Positions 1 through 4,967 of a stretch of DNA of 7,513 nucleotides are shown here, one piece after another; within the stretch, counting starts at the first letter, position 1, and each line of letters begins with the position of its first letter. The position numbers and the translations under genes are program-made. The DNA comes from Candidatus Pacearchaeota archaeon (GTDB lineage: Archaea; Nanobdellota; Nanobdellia; Pacearchaeales; GW2011-AR1), in assembly GCA_018304205.1 (NCBI GenBank), contig JAGVWR010000006.1, positions 1-7,513 of the forward strand. The letters are read 5' to 3'. Below the pieces are notes generated by a model. It was not told the origin of the DNA, did not search any database, and saw only the letters and a list, made by a program, of their open reading frames with translations.

Positions 1-93
1 AAAATATATTCGTAATCAAGGTCGGTCTACCGACCAGTTAAAGTTGAGTGACTTTTAGAAGCCCCGCAGCTCTGCTGCGATTGGGAGCTTCAC
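1..93 (+). mobile_element. Right end of an IS200/IS605-family (tnpB-carrying) element, truncated by the window edge
   Basis: Seen: a short open frame ends in TAG at 56-58. It is followed at once by a nested hairpin: GAAGC (58-62) pairs with GCTTC (87-91), CCC (63-65) with GGG (83-85), and GCAGC (66-70) with GCTGC (74-78), leaving GATT (79-82) as a bulge. The hairpin is followed by AC. A second perfect hairpin, GGTCGGT/ACCGACC, sits at 20-35. Known: a GAAGCCCC...GGGAGCTTCAC-type hairpin just after the tnpB stop is the usual right end of archaeal and bacterial IS605/IS1341-type elements. Inference: the element extends left of the window and its boundary is near 91-93. No TnpA can be judged from here. 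Confidence 0.72.
2..58 (+). CDS. tnpB: Probable C-terminal tail of TnpB (partial, 5' end outside window)
   Basis: The frame opens at the left edge and gives 18 residues, KYIRNQGRSTDQLKLSDF, before TAG at 56-58. The catalytic RuvC part would lie outside the window, so the assignment rests on position: directly before, and overlapping, an IS605-type right-end hairpin. TnpB is an RNA-guided endonuclease whose 3' coding end overlaps its guide RNA, as the 20-35 hairpin does here. The remnant could also be the tail of a decayed copy. Without the upstream sequence it cannot be told whether the nuclease is intact. Confidence 0.5.
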   Translation, partial: KYIRNQGRSTDQLKLSDF

Positions 94-109
94 TAATATA
101 ATTTTAAAG
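20..109 (+). ncRNA. 3' scaffold of a TnpB omega RNA (reRNA) with adjacent guide position
   Basis: Two stems are visible in plus orientation: 20-35 (7 bp, or 6 bp with a TCTA loop) and 58-91 (nested, three stem blocks). In the IS605 family, the omega RNA is made from the 3' end of tnpB plus the right end of the element, and roughly the next 16 nt of flanking DNA act as the guide. By that rule the guide would start near 92-94 and run to about 109, through the AT-rich flank beginning TAATATAATTTT. The scaffold call is from pattern; the guide extent is inference. The RNA points at the 3' end of the convergent dehydrogenase gene. Confidence 0.55.
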
Positions 110-118
110 ATTAAAAGA

Positions 119-799
119 CTATCTGTTCAGAATATCTATATCTTCTCCAGATTTCTTTCCAATATTTTCCATTGCAACATTTATTATAATACTAGCAACA
201 TTATCTGAACTAACTCCTCTGAATTTGCTCATTGCTGTTCGTGTTGTATCTGGATTCACAACATAAGTTCTTACATTATTAGGTAATTCGTCAGCCAATG
301 CCTGAGTAAATCCTCTTAGTCCAAACTTGCTAGGAGAATACCCTGTAAAACCATCATGCCCGTATTTACCAGCCTGACTAGAAACGTTAATAATTACTGC
401 CTCATTTCTTTTAATCAAATAAGGCAGAACAAACTTAGTAACTCTTATACTTCCTATCAAGTTAACATTTATCTGTTCCTCTATTTCTCGCATACTCTGA
501 TCAGAAAAATCTTTATCATAAAGGATTCCCGCATTATTAATTAGCAAATCAATTTTCCCATATCTTTTTATTATTTCCTTAACCCCTTTAGAAATAGAAG
601 CATCACTTTTCACATCAAGTTTTAGAAGTAAGCAATCAGAATATTTATTGCATTCCTTTAGAGTTTCTTCGCCGCCCTTCTTATCACTTAGATATGTAAT
701 AACAACCTTAGTACCTAATTTAGAAAGCAAAACAGCACACTCCCTCCCAATACCTTTACTAGACCCAGTCACTAATGCAATGCTATCTTTCAATTCCAT
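119..799 (-). CDS. Short-chain dehydrogenase/reductase (SDR), FabG-like
   Basis: A 226-residue classical SDR with a Rossmann fold, expected to be a cytosolic NAD(P)-dependent oxidoreductase. Visible motifs: the cofactor loop TGSSKGIG at 11-18, LDV at 61-63, NNAG at 88-91, structural N113, and the catalytic set S140/S141, Y154 and K158 in YSPSK. Lys15 in the glycine loop hints at NADPH. It is shorter than the usual 240-260 residues: it ends in SGEDIDILNR, about where the last Rossmann strand would fall, and lacks the usual C-terminal GG tail. NPD (182-184) replaces the usual PG after strand 6. The substrate is unknown; FabG-like annotation is only by resemblance. ATG at 797-799 is the first start that keeps the whole first strand, with no Shine-Dalgarno before it. 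It lies 46 nt downstream of the membrane-protein gene, with a T-tract between, so separate transcription is likely. Confidence 0.88.
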   Translation of the reverse strand: MELKDSIALVTGSSKGIGRECAVLLSKLGTKVVITYLSDKKGGEETLKECNKYSDCLLLKLDVKSDASISKGVKEIIKRYGKIDLLINNAGILYDKDFSDQSMREIEEQINVNLIGSIRVTKFVLPYLIKRNEAVIINVSSQAGKYGHDGFTGYSPSKFGLRGFTQALADELPNNVRTYVVNPDTTRTAMSKFRGVSSDNVASIIINVAMENIGKKSGEDIDILNR

Positions 800-819
800 A
801 TTACAAATATAAAAATTTT

Positions 820-834
820 AAAAAAATAAAAAAA
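820..834 (-). terminator. Oligo-T tract terminator after the small membrane-protein gene
   Basis: Read on the minus strand, two runs of seven T separated by one A begin 12 nt after the stop codon at 846-848. Archaeal RNA polymerase terminates at such T-runs without needing a hairpin. This would separate the membrane-protein transcript from the dehydrogenase gene downstream. Confidence 0.5.
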
Positions 835-845
835 TGTTAGTAGAA

Positions 846-1184
846 TTATCTTCTTGCTAAACTGAACACATGTCTTATTGCCACTATAATGGTAGCAGGG
901 ACAAACAATAACAATAGGGCATTTAGAATATTTCCAAACAATGGAATTACATCTACTACTCCTTGTCCTAATGCGCTTGCAATTATCAAAACTGCGCCAG
1001 CCAATAAGAATGGTGTTGTCTCTTCGTCAGCAATATTCAGTAATCCAACTATTATACCTGCAATCACCAGAACATATGCTGCCGCTCCAGTTAAAGCTGT
1101 TCCAATAAGTGCTAATACTACTGCTAAAATAACACCTATCAAAAACGCCCAACTTCCTAAGACATTTCCACCTTTTTTCGCCAT
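846..1184 (-). CDS. Small four-helix membrane protein, conserved-looking, function unknown
   Basis: 112 residues, almost entirely hydrophobic. A short basic N-terminus (MAKKGG) is followed by four likely membrane segments at about 12-32, 34-51, 57-79 and 84-106, ending in RHVFSLARR. The acidic loop ADEET (52-56) after GLLNI is the only charged stretch in the middle. The protein resembles small hypothetical membrane proteins common in DPANN archaea, but I know no function for it. The start is secure: ATG at 1182-1184 has AAGGAGGTG at 1188-1196, close to a perfect match to the 16S anti-Shine-Dalgarno, and a TATA box at 1236-1244 lies behind it. The strong signal suggests high expression. It follows rpoN on the same strand with an 81-nt gap holding that promoter. 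Confidence 0.85.
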   Translation of the reverse strand: MAKKGGNVLGSWAFLIGVILAVVLALIGTALTGAAAYVLVIAGIIVGLLNIADEETTPFLLAGAVLIIASALGQGVVDVIPLFGNILNALLLLFVPATIIVAIRHVFSLARR

Positions 1185-1187
1185 TTA

Positions 1188-1196
1188 CACCTCCTT
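1188..1196 (-). promoter_or_regulatory. Strong Shine-Dalgarno of the small membrane-protein gene
   Basis: AAGGAGGTG on the minus strand ends 3 nt before the ATG. It is the longest anti-Shine-Dalgarno match in the window and fixes the start at 1184. Most other genes here have GGAG only, or none. Confidence 0.85.
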
Positions 1197-1235
1197 TTAA
1201 GACAAATATAACTATTACAATACAGTATTTAGGTG

Positions 1236-1244
1236 TTTATATAT
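1236..1244 (-). promoter_or_regulatory. Archaeal TATA box for the small membrane-protein gene
   Basis: ATATATAAA on the minus strand, preceded by purine-rich AAG (BRE-like). Transcription about 25 nt further on would start near 1214, leaving a leader of about 30 nt that carries the Shine-Dalgarno. It lies between the rpoN stop and the ATG, so the gene can be expressed apart from rpoN. The box also reads TTTATATAT on the plus strand, but no plus gene follows. Confidence 0.55.
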
Positions 1245-1265
1245 CTTACTTAAATTAAATAAAAA

Positions 1266-1463
1266 TTAAGCTTTCTTGAACTTAGTAACTTCTGGAAGCA
1301 TGTCTGCGTGTCCAAGTAATGTTGCTCTGCAGCAATATCTTTCTAATTCAAGATCATTTAGAACATTTCCAGCATCCTCACCACTATCTATTCTTTTCTT
1401 ATATATTTCCCATAAATGCCCTAATGGCTTTCCACATCCCATGCAACGAACTGGTATTATCAT
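1266..1463 (-). CDS. rpoN: DNA-directed RNA polymerase subunit N (Rpb10 homologue)
   Basis: 65 residues, the normal length for archaeal RpoN. It begins MIIPVRCMGCGKPLG and contains RYCCR at 42-46. The four zinc ligands of the family are present: C7, C10, C44 and C45 (CX2C plus a CC pair). RpoN/Rpb10 is a small zinc-binding assembly subunit of archaeal and eukaryotic RNA polymerase, found with subunits D and L. It is the archaeal subunit, not bacterial sigma-54, which shares the symbol. The expected neighbours (ribosomal proteins L13/S9, RpoK) are not in the window. ATG at 1461-1463 is preceded by GGAG at 1471-1474 with 7 nt spacing. It is divergent from the ABC transporter operon, with 91 nt between the starts. 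It is the best single marker that the DNA is archaeal. Confidence 0.97.
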   Translation of the reverse strand: MIIPVRCMGCGKPLGHLWEIYKKRIDSGEDAGNVLNDLELERYCCRATLLGHADMLPEVTKFKKA

Positions 1464-1524
1464 ATCTATACTCCATAAAACAGGTTTTTAAAACTTACTA
1501 TATGATGATAGCACTTGCCAAAAC

Positions 1525-1533
1525 TTTCTTAAA
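1525..1533 (+). promoter_or_regulatory. TATA-like box for the ABC transporter operon (leaderless start)
   Basis: TTTCTTAAA is centred 26 nt before the ATG at 1555, the archaeal TATA-to-start distance, and no Shine-Dalgarno precedes that ATG. The mRNA therefore probably begins at or next to the start codon. An A-rich CCAAAAC stretch before the box may act as BRE. The match to TTTATATA is imperfect. Confidence 0.4.
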
Positions 1534-1554
1534 CTATGTTATCTAAATATACTC

Positions 1555-2286
1555 ATGACCCCTAGTTTAATAGACTTAAACAATGTAAAGAAATATTACT
1601 ACATGGGAGACTCCATAGTAAAAGCAGTAGATGGTGTTTCTATAAAAATAGAAAAAGGAGATTTTGTAGCCATAATGGGCCCATCCGGATCAGGAAAATC
1701 CACTCTTATGAACTTAGTAGGTTCACTCGATCTTGCTTCAGAAGGAAAAATTTTTCTTAACAAGATAAATATAGAAAATTTAGAAGAATCAGATCTTGCT
1801 CAGGTAAGAGGAAAACAAATTGGTTTTATTTTTCAAAGTTTTAATTTAATTCCTAATCTTACCGCTATGGAAAATATAATGCTTCCGATGATGTTCCAAG
1901 GTCTTGACGAATTTAATAGGGAAGAAAAAGCCTTAGAACTTCTAAAAATTGTAGGGCTTTCTGATAGAGCAGATCACTATCCAAACCAGCTTTCAGGAGG
2001 ACAGCAGCAGAGAGTTGCAATTGCAAGGGCTTTAGCAAACGACCCGCAAATAATTCTTGCTGACGAACCAACTGGAAATTTAGATACAAAAACAGGAGAA
2101 CTCGTAATGAAATTTTTAGAAGATTTAAATAAAAAAGGAAAAACAATAATTATGGTCACTCACGATCCCCTAAGAGCACAAAAACACGCAAGAACTATTT
2201 ACTGGATAAAAGATGGAAAAGTTGAAAAATTAACTAGAAAAGTGAAAGGTACATGGAAGATAATAAAATCTTTTTCAGGAGATTAA
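1555..2286 (+). CDS. ABC transporter ATP-binding protein, LolD/MacB type
   Basis: A 243-residue nucleotide-binding domain of the MacB/LolD/FtsE group, acting on the cytoplasmic face. All functional motifs are present: Walker A GPSGSGKST (42-50), Q-loop Q94, signature LSGGQQQR (146-153), Walker B IILADE (166-171), D-loop NLD (175-177) and switch H203. Family members of about 225-245 residues pair with FtsX-fold permeases and drive extracytoplasmic movements rather than classical import. Two such permeases follow. A basic tail (KLTRKVKGTWKIIKS, 225-239) extends past the usual end. The start is the first ATG after a TATA-like box with no Shine-Dalgarno, consistent with leaderless translation. 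The gene ends 1 nt before the next ATG and carries that gene's AGGAG within its last codons, so translation is probably coupled. The substrate cannot be read from the sequence. Confidence 0.95.
   Translation: MTPSLIDLNNVKKYYYMGDSIVKAVDGVSIKIEKGDFVAIMGPSGSGKSTLMNLVGSLDLASEGKIFLNKINIENLEESDLAQVRGKQIGFIFQSFNLIPNLTAMENIMLPMMFQGLDEFNREEKALELLKIVGLSDRADHYPNQLSGGQQQRVAIARALANDPQIILADEPTGNLDTKTGELVMKFLEDLNKKGKTIIMVTHDPLRAQKHARTIYWIKDGKVEKLTRKVKGTWKIIKSFSGD
2277..2281 (+). promoter_or_regulatory. Shine-Dalgarno of the first permease, inside the ATPase gene
   Basis: AGGAG lies within the last codons of the ATPase gene, 6 nt before the ATG at 2288. Ribosomes finishing the ATPase would uncover and use it. 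Confidence 0.7.
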
Positions 2287-2287
2287 T

Positions 2288-3508
2288 ATGCTTTTTGACC
2301 ATATAAAGTTGGCCTTCAGGAATTTAAAACACCGAGGAATTAGATCTTGGTTAACAATGTTAGGAATATTTATTGGAATTGCTGCAGTTGTTTCTTTAAT
2401 CACTTTAGGAAATGCGCTTCAGGGAGCAATAACAGGACAATTTGATACACTTGATCCAGATAAACTAATAATCTCAAATGCAGAAACAGGTTTCGGCCCC
2501 CCAGGTTCAACCGCAATTGAAAAGCTTAACGATCACGATTTGGAACTAATCGAAAATGTAAATGGTGTAGATTTAGCAGTTCAAAGGCTTATAAGAACAG
2601 TAACTCTGGAATATAATAAAGCAGCAGTTTTTGGCTATGCAACAAATATACCCGAAAACGACAAACATATTTCTCTAATTTATGACGCTTTAAATGTAAA
2701 AACGCAATCGGGAAGGCTATTAACTAAAGATGATAGGAAGAAAGTTGTTCTTGGACATAATTATGCAGATAGTAATAACGATTTTGGCAAAGCAGTTACA
2801 GTTGGAAAGAAAATAAAAATACAGGGAGAAGAATTTGAAGTGATAGGAATATTAGAGCAAGCGAGTAGTTTTATCACAAATCAAATAATAATTCTTCCAG
2901 ACGAAGACATTAGAAGAATTCTTGGTATAAATAAAGAAATAGACATAATAGTTGTTCAAGTAGATAATCTTGATAATATAGAGACCATAGCCAATAATCT
3001 AGAACAATCGTTAAGGAGAGATAGAAGTCTAAAAGTCGGTGAAGAAGATTTTTCAGTTGAAACGCCTCAACAAGGTTTACAAACGGTAAATAATATTCTT
3101 GCCGCAATTTCAGCAGTTATCGTAGGTATAGCCTCTATTTCTCTTCTAGTAGGCGGAATAGGAATTGCAAACACAATGTACACTTCAGTTCTAGAAAGAA
3201 CAAGAGAAATAGGAGTAATGAAAGCAGTAGGAGCAAGAAACAAAGATATTTTATCAATATTTTTATTTGAGTCAGCACTTTTAGGCCTAGCTGGAGGAAT
3301 TATAGGAGCGCTCATTGGTTTAACCCTTGCATTTGCGGTATCTTTTACAGTCTCGACAGTCTTTCCAACACTAAATTTTAATGTAAATTTATCAATACCT
3401 CTTCTTTCCCTTGCAATATTATTTTCATTAGTAATAGGCACGGTTTCAGGCGTTCTTCCTGCCTTGCAGGCGTCTAAGCTAAGACCAGTGGAGGCGTTAA
3501 GAGCATGA
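2288..3508 (+). CDS. ABC transporter permease 1, MacB/FtsX fold
   Basis: 406 residues with the MacB permease layout. A cytoplasmic amphipathic start (FRNLKHRGIRSWLTMLGIFIG) leads into TM1 at about 22-44. An extracytoplasmic MacB periplasmic-core-like domain spans about 45-268, and three more helices lie at about 270-295, 322-352 and 370-393. The cytoplasmic loop ERTREIGVMKAVGARNKD (303-320) is the family's coupling region, which contacts the ATPase. The end PALQASKLRPVEALRA is the usual MacB/FtsX C-terminus. In such transporters these proteins work as mechanotransmitters that move lipoproteins, peptides or envelope partners. The stop overlaps the next start (ATGA, 3505-3508). Its 3147-3246 segment is almost identical to the second permease at DNA level. 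A heterodimer with permease 2 is inferred from gene order. Confidence 0.93.
   Translation: MLFDHIKLAFRNLKHRGIRSWLTMLGIFIGIAAVVSLITLGNALQGAITGQFDTLDPDKLIISNAETGFGPPGSTAIEKLNDHDLELIENVNGVDLAVQRLIRTVTLEYNKAAVFGYATNIPENDKHISLIYDALNVKTQSGRLLTKDDRKKVVLGHNYADSNNDFGKAVTVGKKIKIQGEEFEVIGILEQASSFITNQIIILPDEDIRRILGINKEIDIIVVQVDNLDNIETIANNLEQSLRRDRSLKVGEEDFSVETPQQGLQTVNNILAAISAVIVGIASISLLVGGIGIANTMYTSVLERTREIGVMKAVGARNKDILSIFLFESALLGLAGGIIGALIGLTLAFAVSFTVSTVFPTLNFNVNLSIPLLSLAILFSLVIGTVSGVLPALQASKLRPVEALRA
3147..3246 (+). repeat. 100-nt near-identical tract, copy 1 (in permease 1)
   Basis: The tract begins TAGTAGGCGGAATAGG and ends GCAAGAAACAAAGA. It matches 4355-4454 with one difference (C at 3181, T at 4389), which is synonymous in a Tyr codon. 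It encodes VGGIGIANTMYTS through VGARNKD, the end of TM2 and the coupling loop. Identity falls sharply on both sides. Confidence 0.95.
3490..3494 (+). promoter_or_regulatory. Shine-Dalgarno of the second permease
   Basis: GGAGG within the last codons of permease 1, 10 nt before the ATG at 3505. Together with the ATGA overlap, it supports coupled translation and near-equal amounts of the two permeases. Confidence 0.6.
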
Positions 3509-4719
3509 TTTTAGAATATCTTAAAATTTCATTAAGAAATATAAAAAGAAGAAAACTTAGATCTGGGTTAACAATTGTAGGTATTTTTATTGCTATAGCA
3601 ACAATATTTGTTTTAGTTTCTCTTTCTCTTGGTTTACAAGGAACAATCGAAGAGCAATTCAGGCTTTTCGGAACAGATAAATTTTTTGTTCAAGCCAAAG
3701 GGCAAGCAGGAGGTCCAGGAACACCGGGATCAGTACAATTAACAAAAGAAGATGTAAATGTAATAGATAGCGTTTCAGGAGTAAAAGACTGGACATATTA
3801 TGCAGCGACTGCTTCTAAAGTAGAGTTCAAAGATGAAATAAGATATACAAATACCGTTGGCGTTCCAACAGATAGAGGAGAGGTCTTTACAGAGTCAGGT
3901 TTTTGGAAAGTTGAAACAGGTAGGTTCCTAAGATCAGGAGATAGAGGTCTTATAGGAATTGGTTCACAATATGCCAATAACAACTATCTTGGAGAGCCAA
4001 TAGAGTTAGGAGATAATATCTTAATTAATGATAGACCGTTCAGAGTCAAAGCAATAATGAAATCTGTGGGCAGCCCTCCAGATGATAGGTTAATAATAAT
4101 GCCTCTTGAAGATTTTAGAGAATTATTTCCAGAAGTTGGAGAAAGAATAGATCAAATTACCGTGCAAGTTGATGAAAGTGAAGACATAAAAGAAGTTGCA
4201 AGTAAAGTAGAAAAAAGATTAAGATCATTTAGAGAGGTAACAGAGAAAACACAAGACTTTACAATACTTACTCCAGATGCGTTACTAGCTTCATTTGGAG
4301 TAATTCTTAATGTTTTAACTTCGTTTCTTCTTGGTGTTGCAGCCATTACTTTATTAGTAGGCGGAATAGGAATTGCAAACACAATGTATACTTCAGTTCT
4401 AGAAAGAACAAGAGAAATAGGAGTAATGAAAGCAGTAGGAGCAAGAAACAAAGACGTTCTACTTTTATTTACAGTTGAAGCAGGTCTTTTAGGTCTTGTA
4501 GGCGGAATAGGAGGAGTATTACTTGGAATGCTAATTGGTAAAACAATAGAATACATAGCAACAGTCAAGTTAGCAACATCACTTGTAGCAGTTGCATTTC
4601 CTATTTATTTAATAGTTGGTTGTCTCTTGTTTGCTTTCGTAGTTGGTTCAGTTTCAGGCCTTCTTCCAGCTTACAGAGCCTCAAGAATTAGGCCAGTTGA
4701 AGCACTAAGATACGAATAA
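3505..4719 (+). CDS. ABC transporter permease 2, MacB/FtsX fold
   Basis: 404 residues with the same plan as permease 1: basic start ISLRNIKRRKLRSGLTIVG, TM1 at about 22-45, an extracytoplasmic domain at about 46-260, and TMs at about 264-291, 318-347 and 362-388. The coupling loop ERTREIGVMKAVGARNKD is at 300-317 and the end reads PAYRASRIRPVEALRYE. The extracytoplasmic domain differs strongly from permease 1, which argues for two specialised halves of a heterodimer, as in LolC/LolE, rather than a fresh duplication. Start ATG 3505 overlaps the permease 1 stop by four bases. It appears to be the last gene of the operon, with a T6 run at 4791-4796 as a possible terminator. No MacA/HlyD-type adaptor gene accompanies it, which suits a cell with no outer membrane of the Gram-negative kind. 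Confidence 0.93.
   Translation: MILEYLKISLRNIKRRKLRSGLTIVGIFIAIATIFVLVSLSLGLQGTIEEQFRLFGTDKFFVQAKGQAGGPGTPGSVQLTKEDVNVIDSVSGVKDWTYYAATASKVEFKDEIRYTNTVGVPTDRGEVFTESGFWKVETGRFLRSGDRGLIGIGSQYANNNYLGEPIELGDNILINDRPFRVKAIMKSVGSPPDDRLIIMPLEDFRELFPEVGERIDQITVQVDESEDIKEVASKVEKRLRSFREVTEKTQDFTILTPDALLASFGVILNVLTSFLLGVAAITLLVGGIGIANTMYTSVLERTREIGVMKAVGARNKDVLLLFTVEAGLLGLVGGIGGVLLGMLIGKTIEYIATVKLATSLVAVAFPIYLIVGCLLFAFVVGSVSGLLPAYRASRIRPVEALRYE
4355..4454 (+). repeat. 100-nt near-identical tract, copy 2 (in permease 2)
   Basis: Partner of 3147-3246, in direct orientation with a 1208-nt offset and 99 of 100 positions identical. It covers the same codons of the coupling region in the second permease. Confidence 0.95.
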
Positions 4720-4751
4720 AATTTACTAGTTATCATCAGTTTTAGTAGTTC

Positions 4752-4760
4752 TTTAAATAA
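4752..4760 (+). promoter_or_regulatory. Candidate TATA box (distal) for the HEPN/MNT transcript
   Basis: TTTAAATAA. A start about 26 nt on, near 4782, would place both arms of the 15-bp inverted repeat in the RNA leader, so the long closing stem could form. Confidence 0.35.
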
Positions 4761-4775
4761 GTTAATATTTGGAGG

Positions 4776-4784
4776 TATAAATAA
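4776..4784 (+). promoter_or_regulatory. Candidate TATA box (proximal) for the HEPN/MNT transcript
   Basis: TATAAATAA. A start about 26 nt on, near 4806, would leave out the left arm of the inverted repeat, so the closing stem could not form. Which box is used, if either, is not decidable from sequence. Confidence 0.35.
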
Positions 4785-4825
4785 GACCACTTTTTTGGTA
4801 CGACAAACAATAGATAAATATATCA

Positions 4826-4883
4826 AAAGCATGATGTGCCACTCCACCTTTAAAGGTGGAGTTTGAAAAGGCACTCATGCTTT
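4826..4883. repeat. Hairpin arm 1 of the structured unit
   Basis: AAAGCATGA (4826-4834) pairs with TCATGCTTT (4875-4883), and GTGCC (4836-4840) with GGCAC (4870-4874). Inside is a perfect 22-nt palindrome at 4841-4862 with half-site ACTCCACCTTT. A single T (4835) bulges on the left and seven bases (4863-4869) on the right. Total pairing is about 25 bp. Confidence 0.88.
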
Positions 4884-4889
4884 GGATGC

Positions 4890-4940
4890 TCAAGGAACTA
4901 CTCCACACTAAAGCGTGGAGTTTTCTGTCAAGTTCCTTGA
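4890..4940. repeat. Hairpin arm 2 of the structured unit
   Basis: TCAAGGAACT (4890-4899) pairs perfectly with AGTTCCTTGA (4931-4940). Inside, ACTCCAC (4900-4906) pairs with GTGGAGT (4915-4921) around ACTAAAGC. A nine-base bulge (4922-4930) follows on the right, in the same place as the bulge in arm 1. The outer stem is unrelated in sequence to that of arm 1, while the core is shared. Confidence 0.88.
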
Positions 4941-4967
4941 CATAAATACCAAAAAAGTGGTAAAACA

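Larger units (their letters stand above)
4786..4961. repeat. 176-nt structured unit: perfect 15-bp terminal inverted repeat enclosing two nested hairpin arms
   Basis: Left end ACCACTTTTTTGGTA (4786-4800) is the exact reverse complement of the right end TACCAAAAAAGTGGT (4947-4961); the pairing does not extend by even one base either way. Inside lie two arms, 4826-4883 and 4890-4940, each a long stem capped by a core hairpin of the form ACTCCAC...GTGGAGT. Folded, this is a three-way junction with strands 4801-4825, 4884-4889 and 4941-4946. No flanking target-site duplication is seen. It could be a MITE-like element, a relative of IS200/IS605 end repeats, a cruciform or protein-binding site, or a structured RNA leader or small RNA. 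Its T6 run on either strand could also terminate transcription. I do not recognise it as a named family. Confidence 0.85.
4720..4967. other. Gene-free 248-nt spacer holding promoter candidates and a structured unit
   Basis: No convincing coding frame is seen on either strand. The left part (4720-4785) is AT-rich, with two TATA-like boxes (TTTAAATAA at 4752-4760, TATAAATAA at 4776-4784) and a lone GGAGGT at 4771-4776 with no start codon after it. The rest is the inverted-repeat-bounded unit at 4786-4961. The boxes probably serve the HEPN/MNT pair downstream. Confidence 0.7.

Noticed and set aside
58..91. Rho-independent-type terminator
   Set aside because: The hairpin is not followed by a T-run and fits an IS605 right end far better.
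889..1200. Plus-strand frame of 103 codons
   Set aside because: Shadow of the membrane-protein gene on the other strand; Asn/Ala/Thr-rich translation, no start signals.
1502..1508. ATGATGA, a perfect C-box, as part of a C/D-box guide RNA
   Set aside because: No CTGA D-box lies within a fitting distance and no C'/D' pair is seen; it sits in the rpoN/ABC promoter spacer.
1276..1546. Two overlapping plus-strand frames across rpoN
   Set aside because: Antisense to rpoN, whose zinc motifs leave no doubt about the coding strand.
3067..3441. Minus-strand frames opposite the permease coupling loops (also 4152-4568)
   Set aside because: Both are antisense shadows; their shared peptide simply reflects the near-identical 100-nt tract.
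4771..4776. GGAGGT as a Shine-Dalgarno of a small gene
   Set aside because: No start codon at a usable distance and stops follow quickly; perhaps a relic or chance match.
4831..4837. ATGATGT in hairpin arm 1 as a C-box
   Set aside because: Last base does not match, no D-box follows, and the bases are better explained by pairing in the arm.
4786..4961. CRISPR array
   Set aside because: Only two core copies, in palindromic nested stems, with no regular direct repeats or spacers and no cas genes.
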